From: Akebia trifoliata
Taxonomy: Eukaryota; Streptophyta; Magnoliopsida; Ranunculales; Lardizabalaceae
NCBI GenBank assembly: GCA_017979445.1
Contig: CM030715.1
Coordinates: forward strand, 14,533,660 to 14,597,659
DNA: 64,000 nt
Direction of reading: 5' to 3'
The notes under the pieces were generated by a model. That model searched no databases. It had not been told where the DNA came from and saw only the letters and a list, made by a program, of their open reading frames with translations. Position numbers and translations under genes: made by a program. Positions 22,662 through 34,686 of this stretch are shown here, one piece after another; positions within the stretch are counted from its first letter, which is position 1, and each line of letters starts with the position of its first letter.

Positions 22662-23057
22662 GGGAACGGATCAAGGGACATGAAAAAACATATGTAAAAA
22701 CAATGTAACATTAATAAATTTTCAAAATATGGGTTAGAAGTTTCGGATTGAGCTGATTTTTTGTGATGATGATCTCTATGATGGGAAGATCATCCGAAAA
22801 AAAAAATCAGTCCAATATGAAACTTCTAATCCCATTAAAAGTGATTTAGAATGTGGACCGTCAATTTTTTGCCAATTTTTGCCAATAATTTGTAAATCAC
22901 TTTTGATGGATTTAGAAGTTTCAGATTGAGCTAATTTTTTGTGAGGATGATCTTCTCATCATAGTGACCATCCTAGCAAAAAATCAGCTCAATCCAAAAT
23001 CTCTAACCCATATTTTGAAAAACCATTGTTTTTACATATGTCCCTTGAACCGCCCCC
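22662..23057. mobile_element. MITE M3 of the core-hairpin family
   Basis: It starts GGGAACGGATCAAGGGACAT and ends with the inverse, ATGTCCCTTGAACCGCCCCC. The next arm segment, ACATATGTAAAAACAATG, is mirrored at the right as GTTTTTACATATGT. Cores lie at about 22750-22809 and 22928-22989. TA repeats flank both sides. Confidence 0.85.
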
Positions 23058-23069
23058 TATATATATATA

Positions 23070-23458
23070 GGGAGCGGTTCAGCAGCCCCTTATGGTGCCA
23101 CACATGGTGCCATGCATTTTTTTTAAATTACTTTTGATGGGGTTACAAGTTTTGGAATAGGCTGATTTTTTGTGAGGATGATCTCTACGGTGAAGAGATC
23201 ATCCTCACCAAAAATCAGCTCATTTTGAAACTTCTAACCCAAGTTTACAAGTTGAAGAATCGTGGATCATCCAATTTTTGTAAATCACTTTTGATGGGGT
23301 TAGAAGTTTTGGAATAGGCTGATTTTTGGTGAGGATGATCTCCTCATCATAGAGATCATCCTCACAAAAAATCAGCTCATTCCAAAGTTTGTAACCCATG
23401 TTTTGAAAAATGTGTGGCACCATATGGGGCACCATTATGGGGCAGCTGAACCGCTCCC
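23070..23458. mobile_element. MITE M4 of the core-hairpin family, adjacent to M3
   Basis: It starts GGGAGCGGTTCAGCAGCCCC and ends GGGGCAGCTGAACCGCTCCC. The arm carries TTATGGTGCCACACATGGTG, mirrored with small changes. Cores lie at about 23158-23219 and 23318-23378. Only 12 bp of TA repeat separates it from M3. Confidence 0.88.
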
Positions 23459-23515
23459 ATATATATATATATATATATATATAACTCCCATATATATATA
23501 TATATATATATATAT
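23459..23515. repeat. two (TA)n runs split by ACTCCC
   Basis: TA repeats at 23459-23482 and about 23490-23515. The split motif ACTCCCATATA looks like a duplicated MITE end. Confidence 0.85.
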
Positions 23516-25142
23516 AGATCTTGAATTTCTAATATCGAAAGAGGGACAAAACAAACAATGAAAAACACTATGAAACACACAAAAAAAATTATAAGAAATG
23601 AGGTTTGGTTTCGCACGCAAAGGAACAACAAAAGAGTACACATGATTTGTGAATTCACCAAATTGGTCAAAATTTAACTATTGTGATGCCCCAAGCCATG
23701 ATATGTACAATGGTTAGAAATTTATTCAAAGTTGCCAAACAAATGAAAAAAGTTATTGTGTGGGCTTGTCAAACACATGACACAAACAATGCGCATCTTG
23801 ATGATTGATAATAAGGGAAGATTCAACGTGTATCTCGAAGCAAATGTTTGACATGCATCCTGAGGCATCAATTGGTATATTTTAAATTCAATGTTATCTA
23901 GATAAGAATGGAATCTTAGCCTAAAATAGAAAGTCTCTTAATTGATTGGGGAGTTCCTATATCTAGATAATCATCAATTTGATATGGAGGATTCTTGGAT
24001 TTGGGGAGGGGATTAACTGCTTTCCTTTTTGGGGTTTATATTTTTCTATTTGGGAGACTTACTATGAAAAAAGGGAGAAAAAGAGAGATTGAAGGAGAAG
24101 ATAAAGAATAGCCCTGGGGCTACTTTGTAACAAGATAATAATGCAACAATCGTTTATTAAAAAAAAAAGAATAAGAATAATAATGTAACAATAAGGTGAT
24201 AGTGGAATGGCTCTTCGGGGCCTAGGGACGAGTTCGGATTTGCGAAGAACCCCGTCAACAAATCATTTGCGTGATGTTTCTCTTTTTTTTCTTCTTTCAT
24301 ATATTTTGTATGCATTTGGGTATTCTTGTGTATGTATGAATGGAAAGTGTTTGTTGGGGGGAAATCATGAGGAATTGGCAGCATACCGGATTTTACCCCC
24401 ACTGTTACCATTGAGGGAACCTTAGGAACCTAAAATGCAGGAGCTAAAAAAGAAGATGATGAAACTAGTATAATAGATTCATAGAAGGATTTAACAGAGA
24501 ACTTTCCATCCCGATTCTCCGCCCACACTCTCTAATCCTCCTCCCTTAGGAGTATTGGAAAAATAGAGATTAGTCAATTCACTAGAGAAAAGAATAACTT
24601 CTGCATCTCTATGAGAAATATAAACAAAAACATTTGAATAGGGGATTTATTGAAACTTAAATAGTTATAAAAAAATCCAATAATGAATTCACTTTTGGCC
24701 GTATGATTTGGCACCTTCTAAGGTGTATGATTATGTCATCGAGTAGGTACTTTCTAAGGTGTATAATTATGTCATGCTCGCTTCACCCATAGAATTATAT
24801 CCAAGCATTTTATGGCCCTGCATCTATACATTGGAAGGAAATTTGAGTCTTGATTTTATAACTACAAAAAACACCAACTCCTACATGTAAAAGGAGAATC
24901 ACAATAAGGGCAATGGAAGCCCCTGAAATGATTTTTGAATACCATAGTGACAAACATTCAATAAAAAAACACAGCAAAATTCAATACAGAAATACATAAG
25001 CAGTTGGAAAACGACAAATCGGACGGGATCAGAGAGTAAATCAGGCATGTTAACATATGAAACAAAAGTGGCAGCAGGGATTTCCATTTTTGGCCAAGAG
25101 AAATGATGAAAAGCTTTTAAAAGTGTCAAAATTCCTCCCCTC
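23516..25142. other. anonymous intron DNA, LTR-like patch, small tandem duplication
   Basis: Around 23880-24240 the sequence (leader-like A/G-rich run, then GATAGTGGAATGGCTCTTCG) recalls the U5 end of the LTR-like remnant at 21516-22000 but has no definable ends. At 24714-24773 a 36-bp unit containing CTTTCTAAGGTGTAT is duplicated. No gene seen. Confidence 0.4.
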
Positions 25143-25143
25143 A

Positions 25144-25171
<28 letters not shown>
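25143..25171. repeat. (CA)n microsatellite
   Basis: About 13 CA units. Confidence 0.95.
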
Positions 25172-25174
<3 letters not shown>

Positions 25175-25800
25175 CACATACAAATTTTGGGCAACCAATT
25201 AAAGATAAAATAAAGGAAGGAACAGTACACATGTTCTACAAAAAGGATGCATGCCTTTTGGAGTCTTATATCTTTAGTTGAGAAACTCACAAGTCATGTA
25301 ATGTTTCACTTTGATAGTTTAGTCACAAACATAAATTACAAAAAAAACTTGCGTAAGAACACTTGCAATACATAAATACATTTTCTCACTCAAGACTAAC
25401 TTACTTGACAAACAATATAGAACAGGGCACCTAAACAAAATAAACTTCAGAACATGATACTAAAATTGTGTCGATGACAGTAAATGTAAAATGTACACGG
25501 TGGATTAGGACATATAGGTATTATAGATTTGCATGCACAATAGTCCCCTACGAATGCCTAAGCCATGTCAGCAGCTGATCAATGGTAGTTTTCCAGATCC
25601 TGAAATACCAGACGCTAATGCAATGTCAGGTTCGTGGAAAATCGTTCCCCTTTTTACTTTAGGGATGGCCTAAAGACCCAGACTATGATTCTCTTGGGCA
25701 GTGTGAAAATGTGGAGAAAAGACCCCTTCTTCATTATTGCTCCCACTATTTATACTTCTTTCCAGACAAAAGGAGGGAATTACCTTGTGCCACCTGTCCT
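25172..25800. other. anonymous intron DNA
   Basis: Nothing recognisable on either strand. A short open frame at 25634-26137 has no identifiable domain. Confidence 0.5.
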
Positions 25801-26470
25801 TCTCTTTTTCTTACCAGGATTTCCAATAATATCCTTAACTCCTCCAAGTAATATCTATTTACCCTCCAAGGGCCATGCCACTCCTACCTTTACCAGGGCC
25901 TTGTTTGGTCGTATCCTATTTCTCCATAGCATGAGGGCCATGCCACGTCGCCATTTTATGACCAAATCCTGTTTGACCATCCACATATTGATGGGGACAT
26001 CTCAAATCATGGACCTTTTCCATTGGATATTAGTTAAATTTTATTTTTATTTTGTTTTATGTTTAGGAGATTCTATTTTAATGATGAGGGTTGGTACTTA
26101 CTACTTAGGCTTATTTTTATGGTTTCTTAGTCTTTAGTCATAGATAAATATATTTGGGGGCAATTCAATAACTTTATCATGTCTTTCTAATGAGTTTTCA
26201 CAGACTGTATGAAAATTCAAGGAACTTAGATGGTATTTTTTTTCTTTTGTCATATTAATTGAATGACTGAAATTGGATTAGGGATTTGAGTTTTATATAA
26301 ATAGTTGTAAAGACCTTATTCCAAATTTTTAATGATCATGAGCTTTTGAATAAAAATTTACAAGTTTCTCTTAAGAGAACTCTCCATGGTGTGAAGCCAT
26401 GATTGTCTTGGTGTGAAGCCAAGAACTCAATCAACGACCTTCGGTGTGATTCCAAGGTAAGAGACCTCCT
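25801..26470 (+). repeat. possible LTR with TATA box
   Basis: TTTTATATAAATAG (26292-26305) is a good plant TATA box with no host gene downstream. It is followed by GGTGTGAAGCCA twice (26379 and 26411) and TTCGGTGTGATTCCAAGG, which resembles the R-U5 of a plant LTR. The ends are undefined, so this is inference only. Confidence 0.35.
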
Positions 26471-27619
<1,149 letters not shown>

Positions 27620-27812
27620 CTTTCTCTGGAAGGGTAATATCCTCCACAGAACCCTCAATTACTTCAACCACGTTTTCAAGGTTGTTTGCTTTGACGAGTT
27701 CGCGAGCATGTTCAGACATTTTAGTAGCTTCGACAGCATAAACCTTCTTCGCCCCCGCTTGCGCAGACCATATTGCGAGAATGCCACTCCCTGTTCCTAC
27801 ATCCAAAACAGT
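27620..27812 (-). CDS. PRMT10: PRMT10 exon 2 (SAM-binding motifs)
   Basis: A 193-bp exon encoding codons 68-131 and the first base of 132. It carries motif I VLDVGTGSG (residues 69-77), which holds S-adenosylmethionine, the post-I acid in VYAVEAT, and VEVIEGSVEDITLPEK (motif II region). The acceptor is unusual: the intron ends in a run of ten A before G, not a pyrimidine tract. An apparent ATG upstream in the intron is not the start; the protein begins in exon 1. Confidence 0.94.
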
Positions 27813-28056
27813 CTTTTTTTTTTGTGGATTCCCCAAAATCAGTTTCAACCTAATTCGTTTATTCTACCACACACACACTTACGTTTATAAATAAAAATTA
27901 CGATAAAAATGTTGGATTTACTCCTAAAAAACCCGAAAATAAACCATGAATTCGTCGATTTCTTGAAAAAAAAAAATCCAGAATTAATGTGATCCTACTA
28001 CCAGGCCTACAAGAAGGATTTTTTTTTTTTTAGAGAGAGAGAGATTTGAGGTTCAC
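27813..28056 (-). other. PRMT10: PRMT10 intron 1 (244 bp)
   Basis: Donor AAAG|GTGAAC, then a GA-rich run complementary to the CT tract at the donor side. The acceptor is preceded by AAAAAAAAAAG. Phase 0. Confidence 0.85.
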
Positions 28057-28257
28057 CTTTCCATGAAAGTGTTCTTTGTTCTGGAAGATGGAGTTGAAAT
28101 AAGCGTCCATACGGACTCGATCACAGAGCATCTCTTTCTGGTGATAGAGAAAGGAGTATGTGCAGAAATAGTTTGCGAAATCGACGCCTTTGTCGACACC
28201 ACCATTATTACTACTAGACTCGCGGCCGCCACCAACGCCATTGACAGAGCTTCCCAT
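28057..28257 (-). CDS. PRMT10: PRMT10 exon 1 with start codon
   Basis: Protein arginine methyltransferase 10 transfers methyl groups from S-adenosylmethionine to arginine side chains (histone H4R3 among known Arabidopsis substrates) and acts in flowering-time control; that is family knowledge. The 67-codon exon starts at ATG 28257. It encodes a Gly/Ser/Asn-rich head (residues 1-20), then DFANYFCTYSFLYHQKEM and DRVRMDAYFNSIFQNK, the N-terminal helices that precede the SAM domain in plant PRMT10. It splices in phase 0 to exon 2. An alternative ATG five bases upstream in another frame can be dismissed because only this frame continues. The gene runs leftwards through exon 4 at 10773. Confidence 0.94.
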
Positions 28258-28900
28258 GTCACACTTTGGTGTGGTGTGCGTACGTTAGTAGATGCTTGGA
28301 TTCTTTTTAGGGCTGACTACCACTAATGCAGGGTCTAACTACTGAGGGCGGGAGCGTGGGATTGGGAAATGGGAAGGGAGTACTTACGAAAGAGGGTGGT
28401 AATAAAGGCTCAACTTGAGTGGGCCCAACCCGAGTCTATTGTTGAACTTGGGCTCGACTTTCCTCCCTCGGCTTGTATCCATAATAAAGAGTCGAGGTTT
28501 GGAAACAATTCGGCGAGCGAAAGCTTTGGAATAAAATGGGCAAAAAGTCAATAAAATTTGGGAAAGAGACATCTACACCCACTTAGCATTTGCACCCGTA
28601 GAATTTAAAACGAATGTGTTAGCATACCAACTTGGTATATGCACTAACGAAAGAAGTTTTCATCAGTTAGACTCGTCATCTCACACACAAGCCATCCTAA
28701 TTTTTGGCTGAAACATCCTCCACTTCAACTTCCTCATCAAAGGAACTCAAAGGTAGGTTATTTTTCAATTGTTCATCCTTGTAATGCATTTGTGTTTGGT
28801 GTAAAAATCAAGGTTTTATTTTATTGTAGAGCATTTAAATCTTGAGCAAAAATTTTAGGTTTTTGTATGTTTATCATCTTCAGCATAATGTTTAGATATT
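28258..28900. other. PRMT10 5' flank, promoter region not resolved
   Basis: This lies upstream of the PRMT10 ATG on the minus strand. I see no clear TATA box at a convincing distance. Short open frames here on both strands carry no recognisable domain. Confidence 0.4.
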
Positions 28901-28934
28901 CCTTTTCTACTTTTTTATCATTATAATTCATTAA

Positions 28935-29075
28935 GGCTGTGTTTGGATTGAGGGAAGGGAAGGGAAGGGAAGGGAAGGGAAGGGAAGGGAAGTTTCTCTT
29001 CACCCTGTTTGGATTGAAAGAGAAAAGAAGAGAAAAAATCAAGTTTCTCCTGTTTGGCTAGGATTCATAAGAGAA
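28935..29075. repeat. (GGGAA)n minisatellite in a MITE-like context
   Basis: About eight GGGAA units (28951-28991) are flanked by GGCTGTGTTTGGATTGAG and CCTGTTTGGATTGAAAGAG. The repeated TGTTTGGATTGA phrase resembles termini of small DNA transposons, but no proper TIR pair or TSD is defined. Confidence 0.6.
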
Positions 29076-29220
29076 GAGAAGAGAAATTATTACTGTCAAA
29101 TGACAATTATATCCTTCATAGTCTAAAAAACAAAATTCTACTTGTACAATGAAACAAAAATAAACAACCAAATGTTCAAGATCAATTTGAAGGGTACCTT
29201 TCGTTTGAATGCGTATAAAT

Positions 29221-29295
29221 GAGAGTTTCTATTGCCACGCCCACTTTTACTAAGAACATCCTTAGCAAAAGTTGGTGTGGCAATAGAATCTCTCT
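29221..29295. repeat. 75-bp near-perfect foldback
   Basis: GAGAGTTTCTATTGCCACGC pairs with GTGTGGCAATAGAATCTCTC. The arms are about 33 bp (through CTTTTACTAAG and CTTAGCAAAAG) with a 6-nt loop AACATC and only a few mismatches. It may be a tiny foldback MITE or the footprint of an inverted duplication. Confidence 0.8.
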
Positions 29296-30656
29296 AATTT
29301 AAGGATTTTGTTAACAAGTGTCCTAAGGGAACACATAGAAATCCCTTATACTAGAGATGGATTTCTAGTTACACTTTCGAATGACTCATGAGGGAACATA
29401 TGATCCTGATCATTTAAATGTGAAATCCAACACTTAAGGTTTATAAGTATCTCACTAACACACATAACAAAGACACTTATCTTGAGGATAAATTTCAACC
29501 ATTGGATTTTATATTTAAATGGTTTTGATCATGTGTTTTTTTCATGGGTCACCAGATCCTAATCCAATTATAAAACGTTACATTCATGAATAATTGAGAT
29601 GGATTCAAATTATTGAAATAAAAATAAATAAATAAAAGTGTAACTTTCCCAATTTCTGATGACGTTCAATATAATTTGGGAAAGATTTTTATAAAAAAGA
29701 TTGCAAAAAAATGAGGATTATTAAAACGATGTTTTAAGTAATATAATAGATGCATTAACGAGTTAAATGTTTCAAGTTCAGGCAAATTTAGTCGATTAGA
29801 GTTTTTTTTTTTAAATTGATTTATCGGCAATGAATTAATAAGGTGACTCCTTATTTGCCGAAAGTTTCAAAATATTTGGAAAGGTTTGAAGAATTATGTA
29901 AGTGTTGTTAAGAAGCTTCGAATTTATGGATGGATCTCAATTAAGGTCCCTAGTCTGAAAATCTGATGATGGGCTAGTTTCCTTGACTAAAATAAACCTC
30001 GAACTCTGCTCAAACGGCCATTATTAATACATAAGATTTTCTCTTTTTTCCCCTACTATATGAAATGCTTAACAAGGTAAAAGATACAATCCAGGTGTGG
30101 GAGTTCTACAACCTTAACAGAGTATTATGATTTCTCATGGTTCATTCACTGTTCTAACAAGCTAATGAAATTAGTGAGTATAGAGAACCCACATTTGTAG
30201 CATTTCAAGCTCAACTCACAAAACAGAACCAAGAAAGCATAAAAGCCCTTGAATGCAATAGCTATGAAAAGCTTCTGTATGCCGTCCCTAACAATAGTTA
30301 TTAATAGATAGAAGAATACCTTAGTAAGATTAACGAAACTAGATCAGATTTACCTAATTGAGCAATAATGCTCAAACAATGCAAAGCATTTTTTTTTAAT
30401 AAGTAAAACTCATTTATCAAGTAAACAGAGGTCGAGATGACCAACAAGAGATACACGCTACAAGGCGCAACTCATATAATTCAGGACTCGGATACACTTA
30501 CGATTCCAAATCCATTTCACTCCTCACATCTAATGCTACAAATCCAAAGAACGATATTAAAGCTTAGCTGTACATGACACTAGTCAAACCCATAATGATT
30601 ACAACCGTAATAACAGATGTTTTAAATTAGATTGGACACGAGAAAGATGAGGTAAT
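29296..30656 (-). other. intergenic DNA; right end is the displaced 3' flank of the MGDG synthase gene
   Basis: No coding signal. Just left of 30657 lies the sequence that originally followed the MGDG synthase stop codon, because the two sides of E1 rejoin through the TSD. The original 3' UTR is therefore expected within about 30100-30656, but I cannot place its poly(A) site. Confidence 0.5.
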
Positions 30657-30661
30657 CAACG
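30657..30661. repeat. TSD CAACG of element E1 (left copy)
   Basis: CAACG directly precedes the TGTAGACACC start of the 5' LTR and recurs at 63647-63651 after the ...GTAGCTACA end of the 3' LTR. Confidence 0.95.
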
Positions 30662-32877
30662 TGTAGACACCTCGATTTGAACGGGCCCTCACTCGAAAGG
30701 GCCCAAAAATAGCAAGGCTCCAATAAAGAATTGGCAAAAGGGCCTCGATGGCCCGAATCATCGGAACATGACGTTTTTGCCAAAATCCAAAGCCTCTAAC
30801 ACCTCTCAATGGGTTAGTAGGTCCACCAAAAGGATTCGGCACACTCCCATCTACCCCACTCCATGCAAAATACCGATTTTCCAACAAAATGGGCCAATAG
30901 GTCCCTAGGGCCCAAAACATCAAAAGTGGTAACTTTGGTTAAATCAATGCTCCTAAGACCACCCCGTGGTCTCGAGGACCCACAAGAAGGGTTGTGACCC
31001 ATCCTACAGATGTTCAACATCGTCGCTTCCCGCTTACATACAAAAATCGATAAATTCCCCAATGGGCCCAAAAGCCCGATTCGCCAACACGTGGCATTTT
31101 GATTAAATCCATGAGTTCAAAAAAATCAAAAAAATCAAAAAATAAAAATGTGAGACTTGGGATGCCTACCTTTCACCCAACCTTCACTGTTCCATCTCCA
31201 AATCCGCAAACACCTTAAACCCACTCGAGGCCCACAAACCATTAACTTTTTTAAAAAATTTTCACCTTACCCCCAAGCTAAAAATCAATCCTACATCATC
31301 TAAACCCTAAAGCCAACCTACCTTATCAAAAGCCAACCAAAAACAATCCACAACCCTTCGAAACCCAAGCCCAATACAGGTAAAAGCCCATAAACCACGG
31401 CCATACGCAATTCACTATCCAACCCATAACAACCCATTACCCACATCAACCAATCAACCCCTCAACATAAAAGATGACACGTGTCATCACAACCCTTCAC
31501 CTCCTCATCCAATCACCCACTCCCATCACCATTCTCTAAACAACTCATCTAACCAATCTCACCTCTCTCCAAAATGACCTCAACCCATACCCTACCCTAA
31601 CCTAACTTATTACCATCATCTAACATCATCAACCACCCACACCTCCACCCATACCCTAATCCATCACCATTATCTAACATCATCAACCACCCACATCACC
31701 ACCCATACCTCTACCCATCATCTTCCTTAAAACACTCTAATAAAATCAACTCAACCCATACTTCATTCATCATCAATCAACTAACCCATTTCTCTCTCTC
31801 TAATCAAAATAACCCCCATCAACCAATCAACCAATCTCATTCCTCACTCTCTCATCATGATTGCCACATGGCATCATCTCTTTTATTATCCCAAAAATCA
31901 ACCAACCAATCTCTTACACTACCCATCCCTCCATCTTACCCTTTTCATCAACCTAACACTCATTCTCTAAACAACTCTCTTACACCCCCACTCCTCTCAT
32001 CAATCATCACTCATCTCATCCCACCCAACACTCTACCCAAATGGATCCAAACCATTTGGGTTAAAATACAATCCATTCTCATTTTACAAAATTACCCCTA
32101 AATTCACTTCAAATTTCATACCCCCATCTTCTAAAAATCATGTCATTCTCTATCCTCTCAACCCTTCACCCCATTATACCCCCAAACCTCCTCCAAACAC
32201 CTATAAATACCTCTCCTCTCATCCCAAAAAGGGTTACACAAAGTCTCACAAGAAAAATATTTTCTCTACTCCTCTCTATCACTCTCTCATACTATCTTCT
32301 AAAAAAGGAAATTCCATTCTCATATTACACTAAGGGTTTAAGAAGCATAGAAGAAGAAGGAAGGAAAGAAAAGAAAGGAGAACCTTGAAGCTACAAGGTG
32401 GGTCTTAAACCCCCCTCTCTCTCTCTAACCTTCTACTCTTCCCTCTTCTAACACCCCCTTCTTCTATTTTATTTTACCCCTTTTGATGATTGGACCCCAA
32501 GGCTAAGGTTCATAAGGGTCATTTTCATTAATGAAATGACCCTATGATCAAGCCAAAATTAAATCCCTACTTAGGAAATAAATGCACCCACGTGGTACAA
32601 TTTTCACTTTCTTTTAAAAATCAAAGTAGCCGAGTTGTGTAGAGGTTACCGCCACGTGGCGGGGAGAAAAGGGTGCCTAACACCTTCCCTTTTCTCCAAT
32701 CGAGCCGCTTACCCAAATCTCAAGGTTTGACCATTGTGAGTCACTAAAATGCCAAAAATACCATTTTTTGAAAAATGTACCTCGGGTGACCATTCACACC
32801 CACTTCCAACTTGAATGGTGGCGACTCCAATCTTTAATAGTTGTGGCCGTCGTAATGACGAAAATCACGTAGCTACA
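30662..32877 (+). repeat. E1 5' LTR, 2216 bp
   Basis: It starts TGTAGACACCTCGATTTGAA and ends TCACGTAGCTACA, two bases before the PBS. The middle (31200-32000) is a C-rich, CAACCCA-like low-complexity stretch. The TATA box is at 32201-32209. Short frames inside are not genes. Confidence 0.93.
32201..32209 (+). promoter_or_regulatory. E1 LTR TATA box
   Basis: CTATAAATA matches the plant TATA consensus. Transcription would begin about 30 bp downstream, near 32235, which makes most of the LTR U3. The 3' LTR has lost this segment. Confidence 0.75.
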
Positions 32878-32879
32878 GC

Positions 32880-32898
32880 TGGTGACTCCGCTGGGGAC
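32880..32898 (+). other. E1 primer-binding site
   Basis: TGGTGACTCCGCTGGGGAC begins two bases after the LTR. It is the TGGCGACTCCxCTGGGGA type used by Tat/Ogre-like elements (tRNA-Arg in the literature as I recall), with one difference from the E2 PBS besides the G/A in CCxC. Confidence 0.9.
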
Positions 32899-33621
32899 TT
32901 TGGTTCATCCCTCGTGACAAATCGGTTGTTAAAAAAAAAAAAATAGATTTTTATTTTTATTATTCACTAACATTATTTGTTGGTTGCTTATGTGTTAGTT
33001 GTTTTCTTTGCTTGATCAAGATTGTAATATCTATTTACTTTCGTTCCTTTTGTTACATATTTGTAAGGGGGTCGATGAAAAGAAATGAAAAAAGAATGCA
33101 CATGTGCACTTGCGAGCATAGCCTCACTTCCAAGCCACCCTACCCCCCATGTACATAGCCCCGATGCTTAGTAGTTCTACGGCTTGAGATCGTTATTTCA
33201 AGTGTCGGGAACGAACACATCAAACCCGATCACCAACCAACGACGTGTGTATTACGGTATGCATCGAGGTTTGAAGATCGGGTAGCCGTGAAGCCACCTA
33301 TTAAACTCATGCATATGCCCGGCTAGATGAGCTAGGACACAAAATTGTAATGTTACATCGACCCCCAAGGCAAAGTTGTACGTGTTTGATGTATTCAGGC
33401 CTCGAAGCCCAAGTTGTAAGCCCAAAGAGGCACACGTAGACCGTAGGATTTATCTTTGTTTCTTTCTCATCTCCCCTTAGGTAAAGGAGAGGGAATGCTT
33501 GTTGCATCATGTTCAAAAAAGAAAAGAAAAATAGTGAGCAAGGGACTTAAAACAGGGAGACATGGAAAAACAAGGGCAAAGAAAACAGTTCTGTGAATTT
33601 CCAGAAACTGGATTTCTTTCT
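32899..33621 (+). other. E1 leader, first part
   Basis: No coding region. On the minus strand, 33600-33490 is pyrimidine-rich beside palindrome array 1, similar to what lies beside arrays 2 and 3. A short minus frame at 33307-33516 starts in this area but shows no domain. Confidence 0.6.
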
Positions 33622-33796
33622 GGTCCGTGTCTGTGACACGGATGGACAAAAATGAGCATCATCCGTGTTGGGAACACGGTTGAAACAGTGACTACTTTAC
33701 CCGTGTTTTGAGCACGGTTGAAACTATAAATGTCTCATCCGTGCCCAAAACACGGATGACAGAACAAGAATTACATCCGTGCCACTAACACGGACC
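33622..33796. repeat. palindrome array 1: five CCGTG...CACGG dyads at 38-bp period
   Basis: Five imperfect palindromes of about 22 bp have centres near 33633, 33671, 33710, 33747 and 33785. The first begins GGTCCGTG and the last ends CACGGACC; inner ones are CATCCGTG-N7-CACGGATG or close. The spacers and loops share no sequence. The same layout recurs at 46432 and 62302. Confidence 0.9.
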
Positions 33797-34069
33797 AGAG
33801 TGAACTCGACGTTGACTCGACAGTCCATGTTCGAAGGGTCCCACTCACAATCAATCAAACGGTAATGGTACCCCTAGGAGAATCCTAGGTTTTGGGGGCA
33901 AATTAAGTAAGGTGGGTTTTATCAATTAATGTTTTCGAAAGAAAAATATACAAAGCAAAAAAAAAAAAGCAAAAAAAAAAAAAACAAAGAAAAAAGGGAA
34001 GGATAGAATTTGCGAATTTTCCAACTCAAAACAATCTTGTGAACCGGGCCCCCACTTGTACCCATTTGG

Positions 34070-34590
34070 ACCAGGGTCGACGACCCGAATCTATCCAACT
34101 GGGTTGCGACCCAGATCCAATCCAACTGGGTCCACGACCCAGATTTATCCAACTGGGTTGCGACCCAGATCCATTTTCAACTGGGTCCACGACTTAGGCC
34201 CAATCCAACTGGGTTGCGACCCAGATCCAATCCAACGGGGTCCACGACCCAGATTTATCCAACTGGTTTGTGACCCAGATCCATTTTCAACTCGGTTGCG
34301 ACCCAGATCCATTCTCAACTAGGTCCATGACCCAGACCCATTTCCAACTGGGTTCACGACCCAGATCCAATCCAACTGGGTCCATGACCCAAATCCATTG
34401 CCAACTGGGTTCACGACCCAGATCCAATCCAACTGGGTTCACGACCCAGATCCACTTTCAACTGGGTTCACAACCCAGATCCATATCCATACTAACTGGG
34501 TCCACGACCCAGATCCAAATCCTTTTCAATTAGGACCACAACCTAGATCCGTTTTGACTAGGCCTAAGACCCGGATCTAGATCCAATTTC
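34070..34590. repeat. tandem array of CTGGGT...ACCCAG hairpins, about 33-bp unit
   Basis: Some 17-18 units carry a 6-7 bp stem CTGGGT(C)/(G)ACCCAG with loops TGCG, CCACG or TCACG, separated by AGATCCAATCCAA-like spacers. Open frames across it (for example 34056-34322) are by-products of the repeat. Confidence 0.92.
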
Positions 34591-34686
34591 GAATCAAGTT
34601 CACGATCTAGCAAAGATAACAACCAATCAATCAAATCCAAGGGAATTCAAAAAAAAAAAAAACACAGATTTCAAAAGGCACCAATT

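Noticed and set aside
28053..28326. Alternative frames over PRMT10 exon 1 on both strands
   Set aside because: Only the frame starting at 28257 carries the conserved PRMT sequence and splices in phase to exon 2.
33622..33796. Regularly spaced palindromic repeats with unique spacers, CRISPR-like at first sight
   Set aside because: The window is plant nuclear DNA with introns and LTR elements, the repeats are imperfect and only five per array, and no cas genes exist. They are an internal feature of a retrotransposon.
34056..34580. Open frames with Pro-Thr-Gly-Leu-Arg repeats
   Set aside because: They are translations of the 33-bp hairpin repeat and occur in several overlapping frames.
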